Assembly: GCA_963719465.1 (NCBI GenBank)
Contig: OY970386.1
Span: 930,001-994,000 of the forward strand
DNA from: JALHUB01 sp963719465
Lineage (GTDB): Bacteria > Chloroflexota > Dehalococcoidia > DSTF01 > JALHUB01
DNA: 64,000 bases
Direction: 5' to 3'
Below are positions 8,536 through 17,008 of this stretch, one piece after another (position 1 is the first letter of the stretch; each line of letters begins with the position of its first letter). Position numbers and translations under genes: made by a program. The notes under the pieces are model-generated. The model was not told the origin of the DNA. It did not search any database and was given only the letters and a program-made list of their open reading frames with translations.

Positions 8536-9135
8536 TTGGAGCTGGGGGCCGCTGCAACTCCCCTTCCTTCGGAAATAGAGGAGGGGGTAATTGAACGGGC
8601 CAAGACGGGTGAGCCGCAGGCTTTGGGTGCCATATACGACTGGTATCTGCCGCGGGTTTATCGGTATGTGCTCTCGCGCGTGGGGAACGTGACCGAGGCG
8701 GAAGACCTTACGGAAGACGTCTTCCTGCGGATGTTGGGTGCAATCACTGATTATAGGAAGACGGGCGTTCCCTTCTCGGCCTGGCTCTTTCGGATAGCGA
8801 GAAACCATCTGGTGAGCCACTACCGGAAGAACGGCGTCAGGAAGGGTCAGGAGACGCTGGACGAGGGGATGACGGACAGCCGGCACGACCCGGCGGCGAT
8901 AGTTGAAACGCAGATGATGATCGGCGAGGTGGCGCTGGCCGTCCAGAGGCTGCCGGAGGCGCAGCGGGACGTGATAGCGCTCCGCTTCGCCGGCGGGCTT
9001 TCGATAGCGGAGACGGCGCAGGTGCTGGGGAAGCGGCAGGGGAACGTGAAGACGCTACAGCATAAGGCGGTGCTCAAACTGCAGCGGATGCTGCGGCCAG
9101 ACGCGGAGCGAATAACGGCTGAGGAACAGATTTGA
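8536..9135 (+). CDS. RNA polymerase sigma factor, ECF type
   Basis: The sigma region 2 motif (WYLPRVYRYVLSRVGN through AEDLTEDVFLRML) and region 4 (QRLPEAQRDVIALRFAGGLS, then a helix-turn-helix in IAETAQVLGKRQGNVK) identify an alternative sigma factor. The start is uncertain. The TTG at 8536 has AGGAG eight bases upstream and gives 199 residues; an in-frame ATG at 8494 and GTG at 8425 extend the protein with no strong ribosome site. The gene overlaps the downstream anti-sigma-like gene by TTGA, so the two are translationally coupled. The partner most likely holds this sigma factor at the membrane until a signal arrives. Confidence 0.85.
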   Translation: MELGAAATPLPSEIEEGVIERAKTGEPQALGAIYDWYLPRVYRYVLSRVGNVTEAEDLTEDVFLRMLGAITDYRKTGVPFSAWLFRIARNHLVSHYRKNGVRKGQETLDEGMTDSRHDPAAIVETQMMIGEVALAVQRLPEAQRDVIALRFAGGLSIAETAQVLGKRQGNVKTLQHKAVLKLQRMLRPDAERITAEEQI

Positions 9136-10592
9136 GCAATCGATTCGAAGAGCGGTTGAGCGAATGTTTGGAAGCGCTCGCCAGCGGCGAGAGAACGCTG
9201 GCGGAGTGCCTTTCGCTCTACCCTGAAGACGCGGAGCGGCTGGAGCCCCTTCTGAGGACGGCGGTGTTTGTCGGCGAGACTCTCAACGTGCCGCCACGGC
9301 CGGCGTTCGCAGCCGAGGCCCGCGAGCGCTTCTTGGCGATGACGGAACCGGTTCTTCGAGAGCAGCTGGCGGCCGAGCCACGACTGTCCTTTGTGATGGC
9401 CGCCCGAAGACGTTTCCTCACGGCGGCGCAGGAAATCCTGGCGCCACGTCGCCCGTCGCGCTGGCAGCCTGTCTTCCGGCTTGCCGCGAGTGTGGCTGCA
9501 ATTCTGGTGCTCGGCTTCCTGAGCGTCGGCGGCTTCGCGGTCACGACGTCGGCGAACACGTTGCCGGGAGACTGGCGCTATCCAGTGAAGCGAACGATGG
9601 AGGACATTCGCTACACGCTGACCTTCGACCAGGGGGGGCGCCGGCAACTGGACATTGAGTACACGCAGAAGCGGTTGGACGAGGTGCAGAAGCTGGCGGA
9701 GAGGGGAGACAAGATCGGCGAAGGCCCGCTGAACGACCTGGCCGCCCAGACGAACTCGCTTGTGACGGCCAACCTTGACCTAAAGGACGCGGAGAAGGTG
9801 TCGGAGCTGGCGCAGCAGCAACAGGTGGTCCTCCAGAACGTGGCGCCGCAGGTGGACCCGAATGCGACCGACGAGCTGCAAGAAGCGCAGGTGATGTCTG
9901 CGAAGGCGTATCTGATGGCGGCGACGACAGTCGTGGAGGCAACGGAGGGCCAGGCGGCGTCGCCGACGGCGGAGCCCACCCTGACCACGACCGCCGAGGC
10001 ACCGGCGGCGGCTCCCACAGAGACCATGGAGACCGCAGAGCCGACTCAGCCGGCGGCGCCGACTGCTACGCCGCAGCCAAAGGCACCGGAGATCACGCCG
10101 ATACCGGGACAGCTGGTGGAGGCGCCCATACAGAACGAGCAGGACGCCGGCGTTTCGTGGAGCCTGGTGGTGGTGGGCCGGCTGTCGGTGGACGTGCCGT
10201 CGAGCGACGGCTGGAGCCTGCTGGGGCTTGACGTTGGCTCGGACGGGGTGGCGACAGCGCCGTTCCTGCTGCGTGTGGCGAACGCCGACCTATCAACGAT
10301 AATCTCTATCAACACGGAGAACGGTGACGCCTACTGGGATCAGAACATCAACGACAAGTACCAGGAGCTGGTCATTCGCCAGGCGAACGGGCCGGTTGTG
10401 TGGCAGGCGACGCAAGACCAGCTTACGGCTTTCAGCGCGGCGAACGTCGACATCATCCTCCACTTCCTCGACAGCATCAAGATGGCGCCGCGGCCAACGG
10501 CGACGCCTAAGCCTACGCGCACGAGCACGCCGGCGCCAACGATGTCGGCAAGCGACGCGACGACAACTCCCGCAGCTGACTCCGGCAACTGA
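9132..10592 (+). CDS. Membrane anti-sigma-like protein (DUF5667 type)
   Basis: The TTG start overlaps the sigma factor stop. The 486-residue protein has a cytoplasmic N-terminal part (1-115) and one transmembrane helix (about 116-138, FRLAASVAAILVLGFLSVGG). After it comes the segment typical of DUF5667 proteins: NTLPGDWRYPVKRTMEDIR, then LDIEYTQKRLDEVQKLAERG (about 141-235). A Thr/Pro/Ala linker (about 280-330), a second extracytoplasmic domain (about 335-450) and a Thr/Pro tail follow. DUF5667 proteins commonly sit next to ECF sigma genes in this kind of bacterium. The anti-sigma role is inferred from topology and overlap; no zinc-binding HxxxCxxC motif is seen. Confidence 0.75.
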   Translation: MSNRFEERLSECLEALASGERTLAECLSLYPEDAERLEPLLRTAVFVGETLNVPPRPAFAAEARERFLAMTEPVLREQLAAEPRLSFVMAARRRFLTAAQEILAPRRPSRWQPVFRLAASVAAILVLGFLSVGGFAVTTSANTLPGDWRYPVKRTMEDIRYTLTFDQGGRRQLDIEYTQKRLDEVQKLAERGDKIGEGPLNDLAAQTNSLVTANLDLKDAEKVSELAQQQQVVLQNVAPQVDPNATDELQEAQVMSAKAYLMAATTVVEATEGQAASPTAEPTLTTTAEAPAAAPTETMETAEPTQPAAPTATPQPKAPEITPIPGQLVEAPIQNEQDAGVSWSLVVVGRLSVDVPSSDGWSLLGLDVGSDGVATAPFLLRVANADLSTIISINTENGDAYWDQNINDKYQELVIRQANGPVVWQATQDQLTAFSAANVDIILHFLDSIKMAPRPTATPKPTRTSTPAPTMSASDATTTPAADSGN

Positions 10593-10618
10593 CCGGCGCG
10601 CAAATCCTCTTTCTGACC

Positions 10619-11518
10619 TCAGGCCTCCAACAGCGTCCGCATCTGCGAGGCGTTCACGACGGCTTTGTCGCTGACGCAGTTGTTCATGAGGACGTGGACT
10701 TCGCGCGCGGCTTCGGCCAGCCTCTGAATTGGGGAGACCCACTCCCGCAGCTCATCCTCTGAGTACAAGTAGTCGAAACGGTCGGAGACGGTGGCGCCTT
10801 TGCGCTCCCACATCTCCGAGTTGCGGCCGTGGAAGCGGACGACGGCGAGGTCGGTGGTGGCTTCGGCGACGGGGGGGAGGCTGGAGTCGAAGCCTTGCGG
10901 CTCGTCGACGGCGACGAGGGCGATCTGATTGCTTCGCATGAGGTCGAGGGTGCGCTTCCGGTTGGTTTCGGACAGCCAGCGAGCGTTGCGAAACTCGACG
11001 GCGATGCGGTACTGGGGAAGGCGCCGCCTGGCCTCGAGGATGTGCTCGGCGCTGTGGCGGCCGGGCAGGAACCAGGGCGGGAACTGGAAGAGGACGACGC
11101 CGAGCTTGCCGGCGCTATCGAGGGGCAGGAGGGCGTCGGCGAAGAGGCGCCAGACTTCGTTCCGCACGGGCGGCGGGAAGTCGCGGTAGTAAAGGTTGCG
11201 CTTTTCGTCGGCCAGGCGGCCCAGGCTGTCGCGCAAATCCTTCGTCAGGGCCTGCGGCGGGGTGGGATGGTTGGTGAGAAGGCGGAAGGCCTTGACGTTG
11301 AAGACGAACTCCGGCGGCGTGCGTTCGACCCAGAGGCCGGCGGTGGCTTCGGTGGGAAGTCCGTAGTAGGCGCTGTCGACCTCGACGATTGGGAAGCGGG
11401 AGGCGTAGTAGCGAAGTCGGGCTTCGGGGGTCTTCGCTTCCGGCGGGTAGAAGCAGTTGCAATCGATGAGGCTTTTGTCCGCCCAGGAGCAGCTGCCGAC
11501 GAGGATTCGCGCGGTCAC
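10619..11518 (-). CDS. DUF72 family (YecE-like) protein
   Basis: The 299-residue protein matches the DUF72 TIM-barrel family. The opening ILVGSCSWADKS, FPIVEVDSAYYGLPT, FVFNVKAFRLLTNHP, LGVVLFQFPPWF, YRIAVEFRNARWL and a closing MNNCVSDKAVVNA segment are all recognisable, and length is normal. The biochemical function of the family is not established. The gene converges on the anti-sigma gene with only 26 bases between the stops. No terminator with a T run was seen between them. Confidence 0.85.
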   Translation of the reverse strand: MTARILVGSCSWADKSLIDCNCFYPPEAKTPEARLRYYASRFPIVEVDSAYYGLPTEATAGLWVERTPPEFVFNVKAFRLLTNHPTPPQALTKDLRDSLGRLADEKRNLYYRDFPPPVRNEVWRLFADALLPLDSAGKLGVVLFQFPPWFLPGRHSAEHILEARRRLPQYRIAVEFRNARWLSETNRKRTLDLMRSNQIALVAVDEPQGFDSSLPPVAEATTDLAVVRFHGRNSEMWERKGATVSDRFDYLYSEDELREWVSPIQRLAEAAREVHVLMNNCVSDKAVVNASQMRTLLEA

Positions 11519-11874
11519 GTCATCGACGTCCGGCTGTTCTGTTTAGGTGGAACGATGACGCTGATCGAGGGATATCCCTGATCCCATCGATGGGACGGAG
11601 GGCCTATTCTCTGCGTGTTCGCCTTCCGCGCTACCAACCAGCCTTTGACGGCCGGTCTGCTCTTCGGCATGGTGGACCGTCCGACTACTATCCTCTAGCG
11701 GAAGGTGACTAGAGCGGCGCGGGCACGGGCCCACTCCCAGCAGTCACCAGCCAGACAATCGCCCGCGATGCTCGCGCCGCTCCCCCATAAAGAAGCGCGC
11801 GCATCAGAAGCCTTCCTTTGGCGTCCCCTCGCGCCACCGCTTGTCGGATGCTGGACTCTTCTCTCCGGACGGCG
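11519..11874. other. Intergenic gap, nothing recognised
   Basis: The 356 bases between DUF72 and the lipoprotein gene contain no open frame with a credible start or composition, no tRNA-like arm set and no strong terminator. The start of DUF72 is at the left edge, so its promoter should lie within the first 100 bases. Confidence 0.5.
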
Positions 11875-12543
11875 CTACTGCTCGTGGAAGGAGCCGAGGA
11901 CGTTGTCCAGAGCGGACTTGTAATCGCCGAGATGCCCTTCGGGCGCGACAAGGGATATGAGCCAGCCTCCCCGGTCATCGGCGAAGAGCACTTCTATCTT
12001 ATCAATCATGGCGGTTGGCTGAGGGGTGCCCGAGGTGCCAAGCTTGTAGTGCCAGAAGTAGGCGTCCTTGCCATCGACCTTTACGCTTGCGGCGGAATCG
12101 GGGGCGGTGCCGAGCAGTTGCGTGAGCATGGCGCGGCGGGCGTTGGCAAAGGCGTCGGTGTCGGCGCCGACGGCGATGGTCTCGCAGGTTATCGTGATGT
12201 TGGGCTCAATGTCTCCGAGAAGATCGGGGGAAAAGAAGGTATCGCCGGAGACGTTCTGGTAGTTCGCCTGGCCCGGCTTGGACCGCCAGTCAATGGGATA
12301 GAGAATGCTGTAACCGAGGTCGGTTGACTGGTATGCCTGCTCGTTCGGCGGGACGTTGGTGGGCTGGGCGAAGACCGGCGGGCTGGCCGGCTTGCAGGTC
12401 GTGAGGGGAACACTGCTCGCCTCGGGCGTCGGGCTTCCGCCGCCGGAGCCACCGCCGGAGCCGCCGCCGCAGGCAACAGCGAGCAGGGCGCAGGCTCCGA
12501 GAATCGTTCCGAGAAGCAGGAAGGCTTTATTCTTTGCGGCCAT
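11875..12543 (-). CDS. Lipoprotein with PsbP-like C-terminal domain
   Basis: The ATG at 12543 begins a lipoprotein signal (MAAKNKAFLLLGTILGACAL) with lipobox LAVAC, and GGAG lies about eight bases upstream. Upstream in-frame extension has no lipoprotein logic and runs over the divergent macro-domain gene. The 222-residue protein continues with a Gly/Ser linker (GGGSGGGSGGGSPTP). A globular domain follows, beginning YQSTDLGYSILYPIDW and ending LISLVAPEGHLGDYKSALDN, a pattern seen in PsbP-like and related surface domains. The function is unknown. It is divergent from the macro-domain gene with 87 bases between the starts. Confidence 0.8.
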   Translation of the reverse strand: MAAKNKAFLLLGTILGACALLAVACGGGSGGGSGGGSPTPEASSVPLTTCKPASPPVFAQPTNVPPNEQAYQSTDLGYSILYPIDWRSKPGQANYQNVSGDTFFSPDLLGDIEPNITITCETIAVGADTDAFANARRAMLTQLLGTAPDSAASVKVDGKDAYFWHYKLGTSGTPQPTAMIDKIEVLFADDRGGWLISLVAPEGHLGDYKSALDNVLGSFHEQ

Positions 12544-12630
12544 CAATCGGACTCCAGGCTCAGTCTTTGATAGAGATGTTATCATTTGCTCGCGGCTATG
12601 GCGAGTGTACTTTCCATAAGGAGGCGCAGG

Positions 12631-13131
12631 ATGCGCATCTATTACGGTCCGGTGACGGAGGTGGCGGCGGACGCGATCGTGAACGCGGCGAACACGCAGC
12701 TCCAGCACGGCGGCGGCGTGGCGGCGGCGATCGTGCGGGAGGGCGGACGCGTCATCCAGGAAGAGAGCGATCGCGTGGGCTGGTGCGACCTGGGGAAGGC
12801 GGTGGCGACGACGGCCGGAAGTCTGCCGGCGCGCTACGTCATCCACGTTCCGACGATCGATTACGCGCACGGCCGGCGGGCGAGCGTGGGTGAGATATAC
12901 GAGGGAACGCGGTCGGCGCTGGCGCTGTGCCGGGAGCTGGGGCTGAAAAGCATCGCTTTTCCGCTGCTGGGCGCGGGGATCGTCGGTGTGCCGGCGCGAG
13001 AGGTGGCGCAGGCGATGGCGCGGGCGATGGCGGAGTACCCGGACGTTGAGAGCACGCTGTGCGCGTATTCGGCGGCGGACCGGCAGGCGGTCGAAGGGCT
13101 CGCCGACGGCGACGAAGGGAGGACGCCATGA
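12631..13131 (+). CDS. Macro domain protein (ADP-ribose binding or hydrolase)
   Basis: The ATG at 12631 follows AGGAGGCGCAGG. The 166-residue protein is a stand-alone macro domain. It shows DAIVNAANTQLQHGGGVAAA near residues 13-35, the ADP-ribose-binding loop LLGAGIVGVP near 112, and RYVIHVPTIDY near 70. Stand-alone macro domains bind or hydrolyse ADP-ribose, O-acetyl-ADP-ribose or ADP-ribosylated proteins. Its stop overlaps the ATG of the flavin reductase gene (ATGA), so the two are co-translated. Confidence 0.9.
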   Translation: MRIYYGPVTEVAADAIVNAANTQLQHGGGVAAAIVREGGRVIQEESDRVGWCDLGKAVATTAGSLPARYVIHVPTIDYAHGRRASVGEIYEGTRSALALCRELGLKSIAFPLLGAGIVGVPAREVAQAMARAMAEYPDVESTLCAYSAADRQAVEGLADGDEGRTP

Positions 13132-13784
13132 GACGGCCGGTTGCGGAGACAGATGCCCGTCGCCTCCTGTCGGGCGGCCCCATAACCCTCGTCACCAGCG
13201 CCTGGCACGGGAAGAGCAACGTGATGCCGGCGGCGTTCGTGACACCGCTTAGCTTCGACCCACCGTTGGTCGGCGTGGCGATCAGCCCGTCGCGCCACAG
13301 CTACGATATGATCCGCTACAGCGAGCAGTTCGCGCTGAACATCCCGAGCCGCCGGCTGCTGCACCACGTGCAGTACCTGGGCAGCGTCAGCGGCGCGGAC
13401 GTCGACAAGTTCGAGCTGACGAAGCTGCCGACGTTCAAGGCGCTACGGGTTGAGGCGCCGCTCATCGAAGGATGCGTGGGCTGGGTGGAGTGCGGGGTGC
13501 AGGACACGCTGCGAGTGGGCGACCACGAGCTGTTCGTCGGGCAGGTGCTGGCGGCGCAGGCGGCGTCGGAGGCGTTCGAGGGGACGTGGCTGCTGGAGGA
13601 CGAGGAGTCGAAGCCGCTGCACTACGTGGGGGTGAACTTCTACTCGCTGCTGGGGCCGCGGTTCGAGGCGCGAATGCCGAGGCCGGAGGCGACGGAGCGC
13701 TCGCCGGAGGAGGCGTTCGAGGAGGAGCTGGAGTCGGCGCGGGAGGAAGAGGAGCGGCGTCTCGAATCCGAGAACGAAAAGTAG
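13128..13784 (+). CDS. Flavin reductase-like FMN-binding split-barrel protein
   Basis: The ATG at 13128 overlaps the macro-domain stop and follows GGGAGGACGCC. The 218-residue protein has the flavin reductase-like split barrel: GPITLVTSAWHGKSNVMPAA, LVGVAISPSRHSYDMIR, FALNIPSRRLLHHVQYLGS, and a late GHELFVGQV-type strand (VGDHELFVGQVL). Such proteins bind FMN and transfer hydride from NAD(P)H. The last 30 residues are an acidic helix (AFEEELESAREEEERR). A very similar tail appears 1 kb downstream as an isolated remnant at 14716-14784. Confidence 0.88.
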   Translation: MRRPVAETDARRLLSGGPITLVTSAWHGKSNVMPAAFVTPLSFDPPLVGVAISPSRHSYDMIRYSEQFALNIPSRRLLHHVQYLGSVSGADVDKFELTKLPTFKALRVEAPLIEGCVGWVECGVQDTLRVGDHELFVGQVLAAQAASEAFEGTWLLEDEESKPLHYVGVNFYSLLGPRFEARMPRPEATERSPEEAFEEELESAREEEERRLESENEK

Positions 13785-13802
13785 CAACGAGTCGGATCGC
13801 CT

Positions 13803-14582
13803 CTAAGGCCCTCCGCCCGTGTTTGGCGGCGCGACTATGACCCCTGCCGGCCCACCGCTTGGCCTGAGCGTCGGTAGAACGGCGGCCGTGGGAGCGGTTG
13901 TCGGCGGGGCGGGCGTTCTGGTAACGGTGGGCGTTGGCGTAGCCGTGGCTCGATGATGCACGGGCACGGGCGTCGATGTCGGACTGGCAGTCGGGGAAGC
14001 GGTCGAAGTGGGCGTGGCCGTGGAGGGCAACCCGGTGTAAGTCTGGAAAGCGAAATCTCCAACGTACGCGACGCTGGATACGCCTGACGGATAGAGGTCG
14101 CTGTCGACGGATACGCAGTTCCCTACCAGCTCGGCGCAAGTACCCCTCCAGGCGACGGTCTCGCTTGACGGCAGCTCCAGCACCAGCTTGGTTCCGGGCG
14201 TCGTCGTCAAAGGCGCCGGGAGGCTGAAGCTGATCCACTGCGTCCCGTTGGTGGATGGCCCGGTAGTCGTGCTGGTGGTGGCCAGGATGCTGCCGGGCGA
14301 TGCAACTGTCCCGCCGCGGACGTTGAGGTTGATCAGCGTATTGGGGCTGACGTTAAGGCAGAGAGCCACGACCACCAGGTCAGACGCTTCCGGAACGAAC
14401 TCCTGCCGGATTGCCCCAGTCGACGAGGCGGTGGCACGGAAGTTCGTGCTGTTGCAGGCGGGATTACCGGTGAGCGACTGATCGAGGACCGCCGGAGTCC
14501 CCACCGCGTTGCCGCTGTTTTCCAGAAAAGCAGCAGTGAGCAGCGCTATCGCCAGAATCCAGAGGGGAATGTAGGTTTTCAT
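13803..14582 (-). CDS. Secreted beta-sandwich protein with Thr/Pro tail
   Basis: The ATG at 14582 starts a signal-like segment (MKTYIPLWILAIALLTAAFL); upstream in-frame Met codons lack this logic. The mature part (about 30-180 of 259 residues) resembles a carbohydrate-binding or discoidin-like beta-sandwich, starting VLDQSLTGNPACNSTNFRA. A Thr/Pro linker follows (about 185-235). The chain ends in VIVAPPNTGGGP, with no C-terminal membrane helix. The PPNTGG end resembles a wall or sorting-type signal, but no sortase is present in the window. Function unknown. Confidence 0.65.
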   Translation of the reverse strand: MKTYIPLWILAIALLTAAFLENSGNAVGTPAVLDQSLTGNPACNSTNFRATASSTGAIRQEFVPEASDLVVVALCLNVSPNTLINLNVRGGTVASPGSILATTSTTTGPSTNGTQWISFSLPAPLTTTPGTKLVLELPSSETVAWRGTCAELVGNCVSVDSDLYPSGVSSVAYVGDFAFQTYTGLPSTATPTSTASPTASPTSTPVPVHHRATATPTPTVTRTPAPPTTAPTAAVLPTLRPSGGPAGVIVAPPNTGGGP

Positions 14583-14715
14583 TCGAGCATCCCTTCCCGA
14601 TCGACCAGCCGACGTCTTCCTGTCGTGCAGCAGCTTGTCGAATCTGACCGGTGGCAGTCTACAATCAGCAGACTCGTAAGTCAACAATATAGATTGGGTC
14701 TGGAGGTTCATCGAG

Positions 14716-14784
14716 CTGTCGGCCGAGGCAAAGGCGTTCGAGGAGGAGGTCGAAGCGGCGCGGGAGGAAGAAGGGCGAGAATAG
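14716..14784 (+). pseudogene. Remnant of a flavin reductase C-terminus
   Basis: One + frame reads LSAEAKAFEEEVEAAREEEG then RE and a stop. It matches the acidic end of the flavin reductase at about 13700-13770 (SPEEAFEEELESAREEEERR), and the DNA is also similar (GGCGTTCGAGGAGGAG in both). No reductase domain precedes it. It looks like the tail of a lost duplicate. The surrounding gap, 14583-15022, otherwise holds the tetR promoter region. Confidence 0.5.
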
Positions 14785-14951
14785 GAGGGACGGGGTCGGG
14801 TCGGCCAGCCCTAGAGGCGCGACGAGCAAAGCGAGGAGCGCAATCCAGAGCGCGAGCATCGTGCTTTGGTCCCCAATCTCGCACTTTTAATGGATCTTCG
14901 ACGCGACGTTTGGGGCCAAGGTCGCGCGGCTCAAATTCGTGGCTGCCCCGC

Positions 14952-14980
14952 TTGACGATTGACGGGTTACGTGGTAGTTT
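14952..14980 (+). promoter_or_regulatory. Probable promoter of the TetR regulator gene
   Basis: TTGACG (14952-14957), 17 bases, TAGTTT (14975-14980). The spacing is ideal, the -35 is strong and the -10 is weak. The expected start of transcription leaves a leader of about 35 bases that includes the palindrome at 15003-15018. Confidence 0.55.
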
Positions 14981-15002
14981 TTCCGCGCTCTCAGGCTGAC
15001 TG

Positions 15003-15018
15003 TAGTGAGTGTTCACTA
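15003..15018. promoter_or_regulatory. Palindromic operator upstream of tetR
   Basis: Perfect inverted repeat TAGTGA-GTGT-TCACTA, ending four bases before the tetR ATG. A TetR dimer would suit such a site, giving autoregulation by roadblock or start-site occlusion. The right arm, read on the other strand, recurs at 15807-15816. Confidence 0.6.
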
Positions 15019-15022
15019 ACAT

Positions 15023-15715
15023 ATGACCACACGAGCGCGAAGGCTACCTGCCGGCGAACGCAAGAAGCGCATCATCGAGAGCGCACGGGCCGCTTTCGCT
15101 GCCTCCAACTACTGGAAGGTGAGCACGGCGGACCTCGCGCGGGCAGCCGATATCTCGGAGCCGGCCCTCTACCGCTACTTCCCCAGCAAGAAGGCGCTCT
15201 TCCTCTCGACGCTCCGGACTGCCGCGCCCAAGCTAATCGATAGCTGGCAGCGCATCGCGTCGGAGGTGGACGACCCGCTGGAGACGCTCTGGAGCATCGG
15301 CGTCGGCTACTACGACAGCCTGAAGAGCCACTCCGCCGTCATGAAGCTGCAGTTCCAGGCGCTCGTCGAAGCGGACGACCCCGAGATCCGCCAGGCGCTG
15401 CGGGAGAACTACGCGTCGTTCGTCGACGTGTTCACGGAGCTGGTGGAGGACGGCAAGAAGCGCGGCCTGGTGCGCCGGGATGTCGATTCGAGCGGCTTCG
15501 CCTGGCACTTTCTGGGCATGGGGCTGATGCTGGACGCGCGCCACCTGCTCGGCTTCGACAGCGACCTGACGCGGCAGCGGGTCGAGACGCTGGTGCGCAT
15601 GCTGATCGATTCGATCCGGGCGGACCAGCCGGCGGGCGGGCTTCCGCAGATGACGGCAACGCTGCCCTACGACAATCTGCCGATCGTCCCTTCGTCAATC
15701 GAAGGGGTGACGTGA
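15023..15715 (+). CDS. TetR family transcriptional regulator
   Basis: The 230-residue protein has the N-terminal TetR DNA-binding domain (RKKRIIESARAAFAASNYWK, then the helix-turn-helix VSTADLARAADISEPALYRY and FPSKKALFL). A variable ligand-binding domain follows. It sits directly upstream and co-directional with a run of acyl-CoA degradation genes, so acyl-CoA or a related ligand is the likely effector, by analogy with FadR/AcrR-type TetR regulators. No strong ribosome site precedes the ATG, and a perfect palindrome lies there instead. Confidence 0.9.
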   Translation: MTTRARRLPAGERKKRIIESARAAFAASNYWKVSTADLARAADISEPALYRYFPSKKALFLSTLRTAAPKLIDSWQRIASEVDDPLETLWSIGVGYYDSLKSHSAVMKLQFQALVEADDPEIRQALRENYASFVDVFTELVEDGKKRGLVRRDVDSSGFAWHFLGMGLMLDARHLLGFDSDLTRQRVETLVRMLIDSIRADQPAGGLPQMTATLPYDNLPIVPSSIEGVT

Positions 15716-15806
15716 TAGCGAGGGCAATCAACACGAAGGGAGGGCATGGCCACCCGGAAAGGAGGAGATATCTCCGATTTGAGTCAGTCCAGACAATCAA
15801 TTTGTC

Positions 15807-15816
15807 TTAGTGAACA
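15807..15816 (+). promoter_or_regulatory. Operator half-site before the acyl-CoA dehydrogenase genes
   Basis: TTAGTGAACA is identical to the reverse complement of the right arm of the palindrome before tetR (15011-15020). It lies 14 bases before the dehydrogenase ATG and next to a weak promoter-like TTGAGT at 15779. It suggests that the same TetR controls this operon. Confidence 0.5.
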
Positions 15817-15829
15817 GGGGGATTAAAGT

Positions 15830-16996
15830 ATGGACTTCAAGTTCACGGAAGAAGAAGAGGCGTTTCGACAGGAAGTGCGGTCGTTCATGCGCAAGGAATG
15901 GACGCTCGGCTATGTCGACATCGACGACCCGGAGTCGTTCGAGGAAGCACGCGCCTTCGAGAAGAAGATGGCCGATAGAGGCTGGCGCACGATGCACTGG
16001 CCGAAGGAGTACGGCGGCGGCGGCTCCACGCACATGAAGCAGATCATCCTGCGCGAGGAGATGTCATTCGTCGGCGCCCACATCCTTGATGGGCAGGGCG
16101 TGCACATGATCGGCCCGTGCATCATGATCCACGGGACCGAAGAGCAGAAGAAGCGCTTCCTGCCGCCGATCGCCAAGTGCGAGGTGATCTGGGCGCAGGG
16201 CTTCAGCGAGCCGAACGCGGGCTCCGACCTGGCGAGCCTGCAGCTTCGCGCGGTGAAGGACGGCGACGACTACATTCTGAACGGGCAGAAGACGTGGACG
16301 TTGGCCGGCACGGTCGGCGACTGGATCCACGTGATGGCGCGGACCGACCCCAACTCGCCGAAGCACCGCGGCATCTCCTACTTTGTCTGCGACATGAAGT
16401 CGCCGGGCATCTCGATCATGCCCATCGTCAACATGGCCGGCTTCTCCGGCTTCACGGACACGTACTTCGACAACGTCCGCGTCCCGAAGGACCAGATGAT
16501 CGGCGAGGAGAACCGCGGCTGGTACGTGGCGATGACGACGCTGGACTTCGAGCGGTCGTCGATCAGCTTCGCCGCCGAGTCGGCGAAGACGCTGGAGGAG
16601 CTGATCAAGTGGGCGAAGGAGACGAAGCGAAACGGCAAGGCCATCGCGGAGGACCCGATCGTCCGCCACAAGCTGGCTGAGATGGCGATCGAGATCCAGG
16701 TGGCGACGCTGATCAACTACAACGTCGCCTACATGCAGACGAAGGGGCTGATTCCCGCCTACCAGGCGTCGATGGCAAAGACATTCGGGACGGAGCTACA
16801 CCAGCGCCTGGCGCGGACGGGCATGGACGTAATGGGGCTTTACGGCGGCCTCGATAAGGATTCGAAGTACGCGCAGATCCTGGGCCGGATCAAGTACCTG
16901 TACCTGTGGACCGTCGGCGAGACGATCTACGCCGGCAGCAACGAGATCCAGCGCAACCTCATGGCGCAGCGCGGCCTGGGGCTTCCCCGCGAATAG
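15830..16996 (+). CDS. Acyl-CoA dehydrogenase
   Basis: The 388-residue protein is a full-length flavin-dependent acyl-CoA dehydrogenase. The N-terminal helical domain starts MDFKFTEEEEAFRQEVR. The middle FAD-binding signature is WAQGFSEPNAGSDLASLQLR and GQKTWTLAGTVGDW. The C-terminal signature is YAGSNEIQRNLMAQRGLGLP. It oxidises an acyl-CoA to a 2,3-enoyl-CoA and passes electrons to ETF. Which acyl chain it uses cannot be read. GGGGG lies upstream of the ATG. It is first in a run with an enoyl-CoA hydratase (gap 12 bases) and two more dehydrogenases. Confidence 0.93.
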   Translation: MDFKFTEEEEAFRQEVRSFMRKEWTLGYVDIDDPESFEEARAFEKKMADRGWRTMHWPKEYGGGGSTHMKQIILREEMSFVGAHILDGQGVHMIGPCIMIHGTEEQKKRFLPPIAKCEVIWAQGFSEPNAGSDLASLQLRAVKDGDDYILNGQKTWTLAGTVGDWIHVMARTDPNSPKHRGISYFVCDMKSPGISIMPIVNMAGFSGFTDTYFDNVRVPKDQMIGEENRGWYVAMTTLDFERSSISFAAESAKTLEELIKWAKETKRNGKAIAEDPIVRHKLAEMAIEIQVATLINYNVAYMQTKGLIPAYQASMAKTFGTELHQRLARTGMDVMGLYGGLDKDSKYAQILGRIKYLYLWTVGETIYAGSNEIQRNLMAQRGLGLPRE

Positions 16997-17008
16997 AGAG
17001 GGATTGTC

